Counted from the stretch's first letter, positions 1-7,728 are shown. The stretch: DNA of 10,306 bases from CAYOBW01 sp964402115 (GCA_964402115.1 CAYOBW010000259.1:1-10306), one strand, 5' to 3'. Made by a program: numbers and translations. The notes: a model not told the origin generated them from the letters alone.

Positions 1-446
1 AACACGTACGGTCCGGCGCTCGGTGGGCGAAAGTCGGTGTTCAGGCTCTTGCCGCCCCATGCGGTCTTGATCAGCAGAATGGGCGCATCCGTGAACTTCC
101 GCATGTAGAGGCCAAAGGTGAACTCCGGCCCGATTTTCTCGGTCGTGGCACCAAAACCAGCCGTCAGCTTCCCCGTCTGCTCCGCTTCCCCGCAGCCGAT
201 GGACGAAATCCACACCCGCTCGCAGATCTTCGGCGAGCCGTCGGCGTTCTGCATTTCCGCCAGCATCGGCTTGGTCGCGGGGTCCATGCCGATGTGCTCA
301 AAGGTGCTGACCTTGGCATGGCCCTGCATGTTGGACTGCCCGGCGAGGATGAAGACTTGCAGGGGCTTCGCCTGAACCTGGGCCGAAAGGAGGAGTGCGG
401 TGAGCGGGAGCAGGACTCCATGCGAGAGCTGGTGTAAGGTTTTCAT
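1..446 (-). CDS. Secreted SASA-family carbohydrate esterase, 5' part only (runs off the left edge)
   Basis: Read on the minus strand from the ATG at 446, this frame stays open to the window edge, giving 148 codons and no stop. Residues 1-26 form a signal peptide (basic start, leucine-rich core, likely cleavage after VQA). The mature part opens with VFILAGQSNMQG; Ser38 in GQSN is the expected nucleophile of the sialate O-acetylesterase (SASA, SGNH-like) fold. Further on lie GPEFTFG and KTAWGGKSL followed by DFRPPS, all also present in the esterase at 4092-5090, so the two are paralogues. The family removes acetyl esters from sugars; the natural substrate is not readable here. The catalytic His lies in the missing C-terminal part. 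The gene is divergent from the main operon. No strong Shine-Dalgarno sequence precedes the ATG, but the signal peptide supports this start. Confidence 0.9.
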   Translation of the reverse strand, partial: MKTLHQLSHGVLLPLTALLLSAQVQAKPLQVFILAGQSNMQGHAKVSTFEHIGMDPATKPMLAEMQNADGSPKICERVWISSIGCGEAEQTGKLTAGFGATTEKIGPEFTFGLYMRKFTDAPILLIKTAWGGKSLNTDFRPPSAGPYV

Positions 447-493
447 GGGCGAAGAATCTAGTCTTGAGTGCGGAGAAGATCGAGGTTTTTCAT

Positions 494-528
494 CGAGAAT
501 CCAGAATTCAGGAGTCAGTAGCCAGAAT
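494..528. repeat. Five degenerate 7-bp tandem repeats
   Basis: Reading the plus strand in steps of seven from 494 gives five contiguous units that fit YCAGDAK, except that the first has G at its second base. Units two (501-507) and five (522-528) are identical, CCAGAAT. On the minus strand the units read as variants of ATTCTGG. The period is exact and the units differ mainly at base five and the ends. This resembles the short tandemly repeated heptamer (STRR) sequences known from cyanobacterial intergenic regions; that comparison is from memory. Function unknown. Confidence 0.65.
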
Positions 529-589
529 GGGTTTCCTACGCGCCATTTACCTTGTCTGGGACTTCAACGGACGGGCTGGCAGTGCGCAG

Positions 590-611
590 GGACGGCGCCG
601 GAGCGCCGTCC
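590..611. repeat. Perfect 9-bp hairpin palindrome
   Basis: The arm GGACGGCGC (590-598) is followed by the loop CGGA (599-602) and the exact reverse complement GCGCCGTCC (603-611). No T-run follows, so it is not a standard intrinsic terminator. It lies far from both flanking start codons. A REP-like intergenic element is the simplest reading. Confidence 0.7.
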
Positions 612-652
612 AACGTAGGACGCTCCTCCCAGGCCGTCCCGGCAAGCGCGAA

Positions 653-667
653 GAGACCGGCGGTCTC
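653..667. repeat. Short hairpin palindrome
   Basis: GAGACC (653-658), spacer GGC, then the reverse complement GGTCTC (662-667). It lies 41 bp downstream of the larger palindrome and looks like part of the same repeat-rich block. Confidence 0.5.
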
Positions 668-931
668 GTCGCGTGCAGAGGGGGCCGCTGAAAGCGAGAC
701 TTCGACCGTCGTACAGGCGCCGGAAACCCGTTTGGAGTCCAGGCTTCCAGCCGGTCTCGGACACCAGCCAATGGCCATCATGAGAACCGCTTGCCGTCCT
801 CCGAAGAGGCCTTGACCGCAAGCCCGCACCGCCATAGTATCCGCGCCCATGGGTGGCAGGCGTTGCTGTCGGTACGTCTCCCGCCCATAAGCCTCACGCC
901 GTAGTCGTAAGTCGTTGCACCTCAGTTCGGC

Positions 932-1069
932 ATGTCGAGTATGTCATCCTGGGTGGGTGATAGGATTAGGTTCAACCCCGAAGCCACCGTCGAGGAGATC
1001 GCCGGCATTGGCCGCCATCCTCGTTTCGACGCGGTGATTGATGACAAGGAAATGGAGGAGTTTACATGA
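932..1069 (+). CDS. Small ORF or gene remnant overlapping the next start (ATGA)
   Basis: A 45-codon frame from ATG 932 to TGA 1067-1069. From about residue 9 it reads like real protein rather than noise: GDRIRFNPEATVEEIAG, then GRHPRFDAVI, then an acidic end DDKEMEEFT, with mostly G or C at third positions. Its TGA overlaps the ATG of the next gene (ATGA at 1066-1069), the usual sign of translational coupling. Against a complete gene: no Shine-Dalgarno sequence precedes 932, an in-frame stop lies at 908-910, and the first eight residues (MSSMSSWV) are uninformative. It could be a true small protein, a leader coupling translation to the esterase, or the 3' end of a deleted upstream gene. I do not recognise a family. 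Confidence 0.4.
   Translation: MSSMSSWVGDRIRFNPEATVEEIAGIGRHPRFDAVIDDKEMEEFT
1054..1058 (+). promoter_or_regulatory. Shine-Dalgarno site for the DUF2341/SASA gene
   Basis: GGAGG with seven bases to the ATG at 1066. A second ATG follows directly at 1069, but the spacing favours 1066. The site lies inside the upstream small ORF. Confidence 0.75.
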
Positions 1070-4053
1070 TGATAAAGACACCGCTTTGCGGCGCGGTCCT
1101 GTTCGTGGCTACCATGACCAACGCCCTGGCTCAGTACCCCGGTTGGCAGCATGCCGGTTCCCTCCACATTCTCACCACGCCCGAAGGCGCGAATTTGCCG
1201 GCTTCGATGTCGGAAGACGGATTTCCGCTGCTGGTGCGGCTGCACCGCGACTTCTTCGATTTCAGCCAGGCCAGGCCGGGAGGGGATGACATCCGCTTCT
1301 CCACCGGTGCGGGAGATCCGTTGCCGTACCAGATCGAGCAGTGGGACGCGGTAGGGGGTACGGCCAGCATCTGGGTCCGCGTGCCGACGATCCGGGGCAA
1401 CGCGCGGCAGGAGCTGCGCATGCACTGGGGGAAGGCCGACGCGCCCCGTGCATCCAACGGCACCGCGGTCTTTAACGCCTCGAATGGGTATCTCAGCGTC
1501 TGGCACATGAACGAGTCGGCGACGGACGAGGTTGGCACCCTCGTGACCAGGGACGTTGGCACGACGCCGGCCGCAGGCATGATCGGGCTGGCGCGGCATT
1601 TCGCCGGGCAGCAGGGGTTCTCTTGCGGGGACGCGATCTCCAACTATCCATCCGGTTCGGAGTCGCACAGCTCCGCGGCGTGGTTCCGGGCGGAGAAGCC
1701 GAATGGCAACATCCTCGCCTGGGGCAACGAGCAGGCGCAGGGGAAAGTGGTCATGATTGTGGCGAGTCCGCCACACATCCGCATGGATTGCTACTTCTCG
1801 GGCGGCAATGTCGCCAGCGGCAGCGCACTTTCCATGGCCCAATGGGTGCACGTGGTGCACACCTATCGGAAAGGCGAGTCGCGGATCTACGTGAACGGCG
1901 CGCTCGACGGCACGACGGTGACCGACGGATCGCCCCTGAACATCCGGAGCCCGGCGAAGATGTGGATCGGCGGCTGGTATAACAACTATAACTTCATCGG
2001 CGATCTCGACGAGGTGCGCATCTCCAAGGTCGTTCGCTCCGCCGACTGGATCCGGCTGGAGTACGAGAATCAGAAGCCTTCGCAGACCCTGGTTGGGCTG
2101 CTGGTGCAGCCCGGCGCTACGTTCTCGGTGGCGCCAACGGAGATAGCCGTTGCGGAGGCGCAATCGGCCGTGGTGACGGCTACGGCCGGCGGCGCGCAGA
2201 AGCTGTACTGGATTCTGAAGAGCGACGGCCGGGAGACGGTTGTTGCCGTGGATCGGCTCTCTTTCACGTTCGAGGCCGGTCGGGTCAACGGCGACCAGTC
2301 GCACACCCTCTTGCTCAAGGCGGTCTACCCGGATGGGGTCAAGACGAAGGAGATTCCCGTACGGGTCAAGGAAGACGTGCCTGAGCCCGTCTTCACGCTG
2401 AAGGCGCCGAAGCGCTGGGATGGCCGGGAGACCATCGAAATCGTCCCCGTCGTCTCCAACCTGGCCCGGATGGCAGCGAAGGGAGCGGGGGAGCTGGACT
2501 ACGCCTGGACGGTTTCGGATATCGCTGTCATCAAGGAGTGCGTTCCGGGAAAGCTGGTGCTCAAGCGGGCGCAGAACAGCGGCGTGCTGACCGTCACGCT
2601 GACCGTCCGCAACGGTGGCGCGGGGGTGACAGCCTCCACCACGATCCGGGTGAAGGAGCCCGCGAAAGACGCGTGGGTGCAGAGCGTGCCCGCGGGCGAA
2701 GAGCTGCCCGAGGAGAACCAGTTCTATGCGCGCGATGACAGGAACGTCGGTACGCTGCACTGCACCGGCGTCCTGCGGGAAACCGCGGAGGCCGTCTTCC
2801 TGCGGCTCTATGCCGGAGACGAGTTGGTCAAGAGCGTGAGCCGGAAGGTGGCCGCGAGCAAAGCGTACGCCTTGTCCGTCCCGCTCAAGCCGGGGCTGGT
2901 AAAGTACCGGGTGGAGTTCGGCGCGAGGAACGGGGACCAGGAGACGGTTCTGCACAGGGCGGGCAACCTGGTGTGCGGGGATGCCTACCTCATCAACGGT
3001 CAATCGAACGCGGACGCGACGGATTTCGGGAAGGAAGACCCGACGTTCACGAGCGACTGGATTCGCAGCTTCGGCAGCATGGCCGGGGATCCCCAGGGCG
3101 CCCGCCTGAAGCTGTGGGGCAACGCGACCCATCGCAACCGGCAGGGCGGGAAGCTGCAGATCGGCTACTGGGGCATGGAGCTGGCGCGGCGACTGGTGGA
3201 CGACAACCAGATCCCAATCTGCATCCTCAACGGTGCGGTTGGGGGGACGCGGGTCGACCAGCACCAGCGGAATCCGGCGGATCCTGAAGATGTGACGACC
3301 ATCTACGGCCGGCTGCTGTGGCGCGTACGGCAAGCCCGGTTGACACACGGCATCCGCGGCGTCCTGTGGCACCAGGGGGAAAACGACCAGGGAGCGGATG
3401 GCCCCACCGGCGGTTACGGCTGGGAGACGTACCGGTCGTACTTCGTGGACCTGGCGGCCGGGTGGAAGCAGGACTTCCCGAACCTCCGGCACTATTACAT
3501 CTTCCAGATCTGGCCCAAATCCTGTTCCATGGGCGTCGATGGATCCGACAACCTGCTGAGGGAAGTGCAGCGGACCCTGCCGACCTGCTTCTCGAACATG
3601 GGGATCATGTCGACGCTGGGCATCCGGCCCCCGGGTCCCGCGCATTACCCTGCCGCGGGGTATGCGGAGATGGCCCGCCTCATTCGTCCGCTGGTGGAGC
3701 AGGACAACTACGGGAAGGTTTTCGCCGCCCCCGTCACGCCGCCGAATCTCAAGCGGGCGTACTTCGCGAGCGACAGGCAGGACGAGGTCGTGATGGAGTT
3801 CGATCAGCCCGTGAAGTGGAGCAGTGCCCTTGTGAGCGAGTTCTATCTCGATGGCGAGAAGGGCAAGGTCGCGTCGGGCTCGGTTTCCGGCGGGACTGTC
3901 ACGCTGAAGTTGACCGCGGCTTCGGCTGCACGGACGCTCACCTACCTCGACAGCAAGTCGTGGAGCCAGGAGAGTCTGCTCGTCGGAGAGAACGACATCG
4001 CCGCGCTCACCTTCTGCAACGTGCCGATTCTGCCCGTGAAGCCGTCCCGCTGA
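1066..4053 (+). CDS. Secreted multidomain esterase: DUF2341, LamG, Ig-like, SASA
   Basis: 995 residues. Residues 1-22 are a signal peptide (cut after ALA). Residues about 25-130 match a DUF2341 domain (GFPLLVRLHRDFFDF, DIRFSTGAG, ASIWVRVPTI). Residues about 145-345 form a LamG/concanavalin-like domain (NGYLSVWHMNE, WVHVVHTY, RIYVNGALDG, GDLDEVRIS), probably for glycan binding. Beta-rich Ig/PKD-like segments fill about 350-620. A SASA-type esterase domain spans about 635-900: Ser647 in INGQSN is the predicted nucleophile, WHQGEND lies at 768-774, and His860 in AHYPAAGY is the likely catalytic His. A final beta-rich domain ends the protein. The layout suggests an exported enzyme that docks on a polysaccharide and removes acyl groups. 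It leads the operon, 38 bp before the next esterase. The DUF2341 role is unknown; esterase activity is inferred from motifs. Confidence 0.92.
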   Translation: MMIKTPLCGAVLFVATMTNALAQYPGWQHAGSLHILTTPEGANLPASMSEDGFPLLVRLHRDFFDFSQARPGGDDIRFSTGAGDPLPYQIEQWDAVGGTASIWVRVPTIRGNARQELRMHWGKADAPRASNGTAVFNASNGYLSVWHMNESATDEVGTLVTRDVGTTPAAGMIGLARHFAGQQGFSCGDAISNYPSGSESHSSAAWFRAEKPNGNILAWGNEQAQGKVVMIVASPPHIRMDCYFSGGNVASGSALSMAQWVHVVHTYRKGESRIYVNGALDGTTVTDGSPLNIRSPAKMWIGGWYNNYNFIGDLDEVRISKVVRSADWIRLEYENQKPSQTLVGLLVQPGATFSVAPTEIAVAEAQSAVVTATAGGAQKLYWILKSDGRETVVAVDRLSFTFEAGRVNGDQSHTLLLKAVYPDGVKTKEIPVRVKEDVPEPVFTLKAPKRWDGRETIEIVPVVSNLARMAAKGAGELDYAWTVSDIAVIKECVPGKLVLKRAQNSGVLTVTLTVRNGGAGVTASTTIRVKEPAKDAWVQSVPAGEELPEENQFYARDDRNVGTLHCTGVLRETAEAVFLRLYAGDELVKSVSRKVAASKAYALSVPLKPGLVKYRVEFGARNGDQETVLHRAGNLVCGDAYLINGQSNADATDFGKEDPTFTSDWIRSFGSMAGDPQGARLKLWGNATHRNRQGGKLQIGYWGMELARRLVDDNQIPICILNGAVGGTRVDQHQRNPADPEDVTTIYGRLLWRVRQARLTHGIRGVLWHQGENDQGADGPTGGYGWETYRSYFVDLAAGWKQDFPNLRHYYIFQIWPKSCSMGVDGSDNLLREVQRTLPTCFSNMGIMSTLGIRPPGPAHYPAAGYAEMARLIRPLVEQDNYGKVFAAPVTPPNLKRAYFASDRQDEVVMEFDQPVKWSSALVSEFYLDGEKGKVASGSVSGGTVTLKLTAASAARTLTYLDSKSWSQESLLVGENDIAALTFCNVPILPVKPSR

Positions 4054-4076
4054 CTCACAACCGTTCAACCACAAAC

Positions 4077-4082
4077 AGGAGA
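4077..4082 (+). promoter_or_regulatory. Shine-Dalgarno site for the compact SASA esterase
   Basis: AGGAGA nine bases before ATG 4092. The same hexamer and spacing occur before the gene at 5146. Confidence 0.75.
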
Positions 4083-4091
4083 CGCAACGCC

Positions 4092-5090
4092 ATGAGCAGA
4101 CACACCGGAACCATCCTTGCCGCTGCTACCGCCGCATCCGTACTCGCTGCAGCGGGGCTGGCCCAGGAGACTGTCGGGGGCAAAACACCGAAGCAGGGCG
4201 GCAAGAGCCCGGTCAAAGTCTTCATTCTCGCCGGCCAGTCGAATATGGAGGGCCAGGCCGTGGTGGATCTCACCGGCAAGGACTATAACGAGGGCCGCGG
4301 CACGCTTGCCGCGCTGATGCTCGACCCGGCCAAAAGCGAGCGGTTCCGGCATCTCAAGGGCGCCGACGGGAAGTGGACCGTGCGTGACGACGTCTGGGTG
4401 CGCTATCAGCGCGAGCGGGGTCCGCTGCTGGCGGGTGCGCTGGGCTTCGGGTTCTCGGTCTATGGCGACCCGCACCACTTCGGTCCGGAGCTGCAGTTCG
4501 GTCACGTCATCGGCGACCGCTGCGGGAACCAGGTGCTGCTCGTCAAGACGGCGTGGGGGGGCAAGAGCCTGTTCAAGGATTTCCGCCCGCCCAGCTCCGG
4601 GGGTGTGGTCGGGCCTTACTACACGCGGATGGTCGCGGAAGCCCGTGCTGCCATGGCGAATCTGAAGACGGACTTCCCGGCCTACGACGGCGGCGGTTGC
4701 GAGCTTGCCGGATTCGTCTGGTACCATGGCTGGAACGACGGCTGCGAGCCGGGGACCGCCGTGCCGCAGTACGAGCAGAACCTCGTGAACCTCATCCACG
4801 ATGTGCGCAAGGAGTTCAACGCGCCGCAGCTGCCCGTGGTGATTGGCGAGCTCACCGGTCCGTGGGTCGAGGCGCCCGGTGAGTGGGCCACGCTGCGCAA
4901 GGCGCAGGCTGCCGTGGCGGCGCGGCCGGAGTTTGCCGGGACGGTCGCCTTTGCGCCGACTCATGATTTCGTCCGCAAGCCCGAGGAATCGCCGAACCCC
5001 GGCCACGGCCACCACGAGTTCGGCAACGCGGAGACGTACTTTCTGGTCGGCGAGGCCCTGGGCAAGGCGATGGTGGGACTGTTGCCGTAA
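4092..5090 (+). CDS. Secreted SASA-family carbohydrate (acetyl)esterase
   Basis: 332 residues. An alanine-rich signal peptide covers residues 1-24 (cut near GLA, before QE). The rest is one SASA (sialate O-acetylesterase, SGNH-like) domain: VFILAGQSNMEG with Ser50 as predicted nucleophile, GPELQFG, KTAWGGKSL followed by DFRPPS, FVWYHGWNDG in the middle, and GHHEFGNAETY near the end, where His308 sits at the place of the catalytic His. It would deacetylate sugars or oligosaccharides outside the cytoplasm; sialic acid need not be the substrate, since the family name comes from its founders. It is paralogous to the divergent partial gene at 1-446 and to the SASA domain of the preceding gene. Start 4092 is chosen for its Shine-Dalgarno and signal peptide; the same frame is open much further upstream, but only as a shadow of the preceding gene. 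Confidence 0.93.
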   Translation: MSRHTGTILAAATAASVLAAAGLAQETVGGKTPKQGGKSPVKVFILAGQSNMEGQAVVDLTGKDYNEGRGTLAALMLDPAKSERFRHLKGADGKWTVRDDVWVRYQRERGPLLAGALGFGFSVYGDPHHFGPELQFGHVIGDRCGNQVLLVKTAWGGKSLFKDFRPPSSGGVVGPYYTRMVAEARAAMANLKTDFPAYDGGGCELAGFVWYHGWNDGCEPGTAVPQYEQNLVNLIHDVRKEFNAPQLPVVIGELTGPWVEAPGEWATLRKAQAAVAARPEFAGTVAFAPTHDFVRKPEESPNPGHGHHEFGNAETYFLVGEALGKAMVGLLP

Positions 5091-5130
5091 GGTTGCAGCC
5101 GCCCACGCCTCGGTACTGCTCTGCAAACGA

Positions 5131-5136
5131 AGGAGA
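5131..5136 (+). promoter_or_regulatory. Shine-Dalgarno site that fixes the start at 5146
   Basis: AGGAGA nine bases before ATG 5146. It supports this start over the longer open frame that reaches back to 4843 inside the esterase gene. Confidence 0.75.
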
Positions 5137-5145
5137 CCACCGGAT

Positions 5146-7653
5146 ATGAGAGACAGACACGTGACACGAACGACCTCGTTGCTCGTTCCCGCCGTATTCG
5201 CCGCCGCCTTGGTGACCGCCAGCGCCCTTGCGGCGGAGCCGCCGCGCGTGCCGCCGGACCTCACGCGGAGCAACGCGGTCGATCGTGCGTTGACCTACAA
5301 CCTCGGCGCCACGGGACTGCGCGGGTGGATCTACACGCGCCCGGCGAGTTATCTCGATAGCGTTCAGGGGCGCACGACCACGGACAGCCGGCAGATCCTG
5401 GTCACCCACGTCGGCGCCAAGTCGCCGGCCGATGGCGTGATGCAGGTCAATGACGTGATCCTGGGCGTCCGCGGGAGGCCGTTCGAGGGCGACGCCCGAC
5501 AGGCGTTCGGGCGCGCTCTGACGGAAGCCGAGCAGACGGCCAGCAAGGGCCTGTTGAACCTGGTGCGCTACCGGGATGGGAAGACCGAGAACGTTTGCCT
5601 CAAGCTGAAGGTCATGGGTGCGTACAGCGACACGGCGCCGTACGATTGTCCGAAGTCGCGGCTGATCCTGGCCGACGCCTGCAAGGCCCTGGAGAAAGAG
5701 AAGATCAGCGGAGACCTGTGGGGCGCCGTCCAATGCCTGGCGCTGCTATCCACGGGCGACGCGAACTACCTGCCCAGGGTGCAGGCGTATGCCCGGTCCA
5801 TCGCCCCGCCGACGCTGAAGCTGGATGTGCAGAACGGTCTTTCGGCTTGGGAGTGGGGCTACAAAGGCCTGTTCCTCTGCGAGTACTACCTGACCACGGG
5901 GGACTCCGAAGTCCTGCACGCGATCAAGGAATCCTCAGTTGCCCTCGCCAGGGGCCAGAGCATGTACGGCACGTATGGCCACGGCATCTCGGAGCGGACG
6001 GAGGATGGCGGCCTCCACGGCTCGATCGCCCCCTACGGCGCCCTGAACCAGGCCGGGTTGATTGCCAACCTCGCGATCGTGATGGGCCGGAAGTGCGGCG
6101 TGCAGGACCCCGAAGTCGATGCGGCCATCTGGCGGGCGTCCAGGTTCTTCGGCTACTTTGTCGGCAAGGGCTCGATTCCCTACGGAGAGCACATGCCGTG
6201 GCCCTATCACGAGAACAACGGCAAGAACGCGCTGACCGCACTCCTCTTTGCCATCCAGGGCGACCAGAGTGCGGCGGCGCGATTCTTCGCGAAGATGTGC
6301 ACGGCCAGCTACGCCAATCGCGAGTACGGGCACACGGGCCAGGGGTTCAGTTACCTGTGGGGCGCGCTGGGCGCCCATGCCGGCGGCCCGGCGGCCGCCG
6401 CCGCTTTCATGAAGGAGGCACGCTGGCATCTGGACCTGGTGCGGCGGTGCGATGGCTCCTTCACGTATGACGGGGGCGAGCAGTATGGCCCGGGCAAGAC
6501 GGATGACAACACATACTATGGGGCGAGCAGCTACTGCGGATTGAGCCCGACGGCGTCCTACGTCCTGAACTACGCCATGCCCCTGAAGCAGCTCTACATC
6601 ACGGGGAAGAAGGCGCACAAGGCGAACTGGCTGAGCAAGGAAGACGTGCGGGAAGCGATCGCCTCCGGACGCTTCGATGTTGAGCGCCGGAAGGCGAGTA
6701 CGGACGCGGTCGTGGCGGCCTTGGGAGACTGGTCGCCCGTTGTGAGGGGGTGGGCTGCGGAGGAACTGGCCACGCGTCCCGAAGCCAGGGCGATGGTGGC
6801 CGACTTGATCCGCAAAGCTGAAGGCAGGGATGCGCTTGTGCGGCAGGGGGCGTGTGAAACGCTGGGGTACCTCAAGGACACGAACGCCCTGCCAGTGCTG
6901 GTGCGGCTGCTTACGCACGAGGACCGCTGGCTGCGCGTGAAGGCGGCAGGCGCGCTCAAGATCATGGGCCGCGCGGCCAAGCCCGTCGTGCCCGGCATGC
7001 TGAAGGCGGTGGTGGACACCGCCGAGCCGACCAAGCCGATCGTGTGGGACGACCCGGTTCAACTCACGCACGGCGAGCTGGCCGCCGCGCTGTTCGACGG
7101 GCTGCTGAGGGATTCCATAGCGGGCATCGACCGTGGGTTGCTCTATCCTGCGATCCGGGCTGTTGCCGGGAACGCCGACGGCATGGCCCGGGGCAAGTTG
7201 CGGCATACCTTCGACACGCTCCTGACGCCGGAGGATGTCGCGGCGTTGGCGCCGGACCTGCTGGCCGCCGTCATGACCAGGGCGCCCGCCGACACGATGT
7301 TCGGCAACGAGATCCGCATGGCCGCGCTGCAGACGCTGGTGAAGCACCGCTACCAGGAGGGCCTGCGCGCCTGTGTCCATTTTGCCAGAACGCAGGGCGG
7401 CCACGGCAGCGAAAGCCGGACCGGGGAGATCATGAAGCTGGTACAGACCTACGGTTCAGCCGCCCGCGACGTGGTGCCGCAGTTGAACGATCTGATCGAC
7501 GAACTCAACGACCAATGCAAGAAGGGCAGATTCCCGAGTGGCGAACTGAACGATCGGAGAGTGGGCGCGGTCAGGGAGGCGATCAAAGCCATTGAGGGCG
7601 CTACGACGCAGCCCGAGTTGCTGAGCATTGGGCCGGGGCAGGCAAAGCGGTAG
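5146..7653 (+). CDS. Exported PDZ / DUF6288-type / HEAT-repeat protein of unknown function
   Basis: 835 residues from ATG 5146. Residues 1-30 are a signal peptide (cut near ALA or LAA). Residues about 55-155 form a PDZ-like domain (GLRGWIY, THVGAKSPADG, VNDVILGVRGRPF). The middle, about 165-510, is a helical region that I match to the DUF6288 family. It is rich in invariant-looking His, Glu, Asn and Gly: YGHGISERTEDGGLHG (277-292), GEHMPWPYHENNGKNA (347-362), GHTGQG (395-400) and YDGGEQYG (441-448). This pattern looks like an alpha/alpha-barrel with an active or metal site, but no catalytic residue is established. Residues about 525-640 contain HEAT-like repeats (DWSPVVRGWAAEEL, DALVRQGACETLGYL, DRWLRVKAAGAL), and a helical tail follows. 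It lies 55 bp after the esterase in the same operon. A scaffold or an unrecognised carbohydrate-active enzyme are both possible. Confidence 0.88.
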   Translation: MRDRHVTRTTSLLVPAVFAAALVTASALAAEPPRVPPDLTRSNAVDRALTYNLGATGLRGWIYTRPASYLDSVQGRTTTDSRQILVTHVGAKSPADGVMQVNDVILGVRGRPFEGDARQAFGRALTEAEQTASKGLLNLVRYRDGKTENVCLKLKVMGAYSDTAPYDCPKSRLILADACKALEKEKISGDLWGAVQCLALLSTGDANYLPRVQAYARSIAPPTLKLDVQNGLSAWEWGYKGLFLCEYYLTTGDSEVLHAIKESSVALARGQSMYGTYGHGISERTEDGGLHGSIAPYGALNQAGLIANLAIVMGRKCGVQDPEVDAAIWRASRFFGYFVGKGSIPYGEHMPWPYHENNGKNALTALLFAIQGDQSAAARFFAKMCTASYANREYGHTGQGFSYLWGALGAHAGGPAAAAAFMKEARWHLDLVRRCDGSFTYDGGEQYGPGKTDDNTYYGASSYCGLSPTASYVLNYAMPLKQLYITGKKAHKANWLSKEDVREAIASGRFDVERRKASTDAVVAALGDWSPVVRGWAAEELATRPEARAMVADLIRKAEGRDALVRQGACETLGYLKDTNALPVLVRLLTHEDRWLRVKAAGALKIMGRAAKPVVPGMLKAVVDTAEPTKPIVWDDPVQLTHGELAAALFDGLLRDSIAGIDRGLLYPAIRAVAGNADGMARGKLRHTFDTLLTPEDVAALAPDLLAAVMTRAPADTMFGNEIRMAALQTLVKHRYQEGLRACVHFARTQGGHGSESRTGEIMKLVQTYGSAARDVVPQLNDLIDELNDQCKKGRFPSGELNDRRVGAVREAIKAIEGATTQPELLSIGPGQAKR

Positions 7654-7711
7654 CGCAGCATTTGCGGGGCGCAGCCGCATTTGGTGGCTTGTTGCATCTG
7701 GCTGGTAGCCC

Positions 7712-7728
7712 CGCCTTCTCCGAAGGCG
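7712..7728. repeat. Hairpin palindrome with TCC spacer
   Basis: CGCCTTC (7712-7718), spacer TCC, then GAAGGCG (7722-7728), a perfect 7-bp inverted repeat. Read on the other strand the spacer is GGA, the same as in the palindrome at 7782-7798. Confidence 0.65.

Larger units (their letters stand above)
447..931. other. Non-coding spacer between divergent genes, with short repeats
   Basis: This stretch separates the minus-strand esterase from the plus-strand operon and should hold the promoters for both, though I see no convincing -35/-10 pair. The several open frames across 536-850 on both strands are low-complexity, Arg/Pro/Ala-rich and lack ribosome-binding sites, so I do not call them genes. 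What stands out is repeat material: a heptamer array at 494-528 and perfect hairpin palindromes at 590-611 and 653-667. The rest looks like degraded intergenic repeat sequence. Confidence 0.6.

Noticed and set aside
536..850. Minus-strand 104-codon frame in the divergent spacer
   Set aside because: It reads through the palindromes, lacks a ribosome site and looks like translated intergenic repeat rather than a protein.
915..943. Possible sigma-70 promoter, TTGCAC with a weak AGTATG 17 bp later
   Set aside because: Both boxes match the consensus poorly, and a match of this quality is easy to find by chance.
922..4074. A 1050-codon open frame on the minus strand opposite the large esterase gene
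   Set aside because: It is rich in Arg, Pro, His and Val with no domain I recognise, no ribosome site was found, and it mirrors a plus-strand gene with clear signal peptide and catalytic motifs. Long antisense frames are expected opposite GC-rich genes. The same holds for the minus frames at 4065-5273, 5935-7404 and 8795-10303.
4843..5145. Upstream extension of the PDZ/HEAT gene to 4843
   Set aside because: The extra 101 codons overlap the esterase gene, are Arg/Pro-rich, and would bury the signal peptide. The ATG at 5146 has a good Shine-Dalgarno site and an N-terminal signal sequence.
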